A model generated the notes under the pieces. That model did not search any database and was not told where the DNA came from. It saw only the letters and a program-made list of their open reading frames with translations. Source: an uncultured Flavobacteriales bacterium (GTDB lineage: Bacteria; Bacteroidota; Bacteroidia; Flavobacteriales_D; Sanyastnellaceae). Taken from it: 64,000 nucleotides of DNA. The DNA lies in the NCBI GenBank assembly GCA_938074325.1, contig CALJFZ010000017.1:62001-126000 (forward strand). The letters run 5' to 3'. Within the stretch, counting starts at the first letter, position 1. Each line of letters opens with the position of its first letter. The position numbers were made by a program, and so were the translations under genes. Shown one piece after another: positions 63,876-64,000 of the stretch.

Positions 63876-64000
63876 ATGCGCGTTTTCATTGAGTTATCTT
63901 ACGATGGGGCTCCTTTCCACGGTTGGCAAAGGCAGCCCCATTGTCTTTCTGTCCAACAAGTATTAGAAGAGAAGCTGGCCTTGTTTGTTGGCCAACCCAT
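63876..64000 (+). CDS. truA: tRNA pseudouridine(38-40) synthase TruA, 5' part
   Basis: The ATG at 63876, 9 nt after the previous stop, opens MRVFIELSYDGAPFHGWQRQ, the standard TruA start (the 'Y-D-G-x-x-F-x-G-W-Q-x-Q' segment), followed by 'SVQQVLEEKLALFVGQP'. The frame is open to the end of the window, so only ~41 residues are visible and the catalytic Asp lies just beyond. Modifies uridines in the anticodon stem-loop. Confidence 0.88.
   Translation, partial: MRVFIELSYDGAPFHGWQRQPHCLSVQQVLEEKLALFVGQP

Overview
The window reads as chromosomal DNA of a Bacteroidota bacterium, most likely a free-living or marine Flavobacteriales relative. Evidence: several secreted proteins end in type IX secretion (T9SS) type A or type B (CHU_C) sorting domains; promoter-like boxes fit the Bacteroidetes -7 consensus TAnnTTTG rather than E. 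coli sigma70; there are almost no Shine-Dalgarno sequences; and the bamD-rpoZ-coaBC-DUF4835-recN block, the Bacteroidetes-type omega subunit and the alpha-oxoamine synthase are typical of the phylum. GC content looks moderate (roughly mid-50s %, by eye). I see no rRNA, tRNA, CRISPR array, integrase or transposase, and no gene-free stretch longer than about 300 bases.

Layout. 1-459: 3' end of a T9SS-sorted protein. 10819-460 (minus): a four-gene, partly translationally coupled operon of two large paralogous CHU_C surface proteins flanking a Brp/Blh carotene dioxygenase (retinal synthesis), then a BNR-repeat T9SS protein. 10.9-18.6 kb: small unknowns, AMP nucleosidase, then a nucleoside salvage cluster (cdd, an exported unknown, a CNT nucleoside transporter, deoA), a nitroreductase and a TerC protein. 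18.5-29.1 kb: asnB, a T9SS subtilase with an unusual catalytic triad, a minus operon (S9 peptidase, RluA-type pseudouridine synthase, PlsC-type acyltransferase, methyltransferase), an AIM24-like protein and an RRM protein.

29.3-41.1 kb is one 11.8-kb ORF (3927 aa): a secreted acidic, Cys-rich repeat protein with about 61 copies of a 'GCTDxxACNYxxxAT..DGSC' unit, interspersed Asp-rich (probably calcium-binding) segments, six copies of an unrecognised ~190-aa module in two subfamilies, and two dockerin-like motifs near the C-terminus. It is the most unusual object here. The subtilase at 20.4 kb carries three copies of the same Cys-rich unit.

41.2-64 kb: a secreted YncE-like protein; a minus operon of an RND/MMPL exporter, a Tat-exported asparaginase-like Ntn hydrolase and a UbiA prenyltransferase; dnaK with a putative heat-shock type operator; a metal/cobalamin receptor-like protein; a Gfo/Idh/MocA oxidoreductase with a GT4 glycosyltransferase; a TPR-like exported protein; a ligase-associated DEXH helicase; a TonB-dependent receptor; the bamD-rpoZ-coaBC-porD/DUF4835-recN operon; a serine palmitoyltransferase-like enzyme; and the 5' end of truA. 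All functions are inferred from remembered family motifs; no searches were run.
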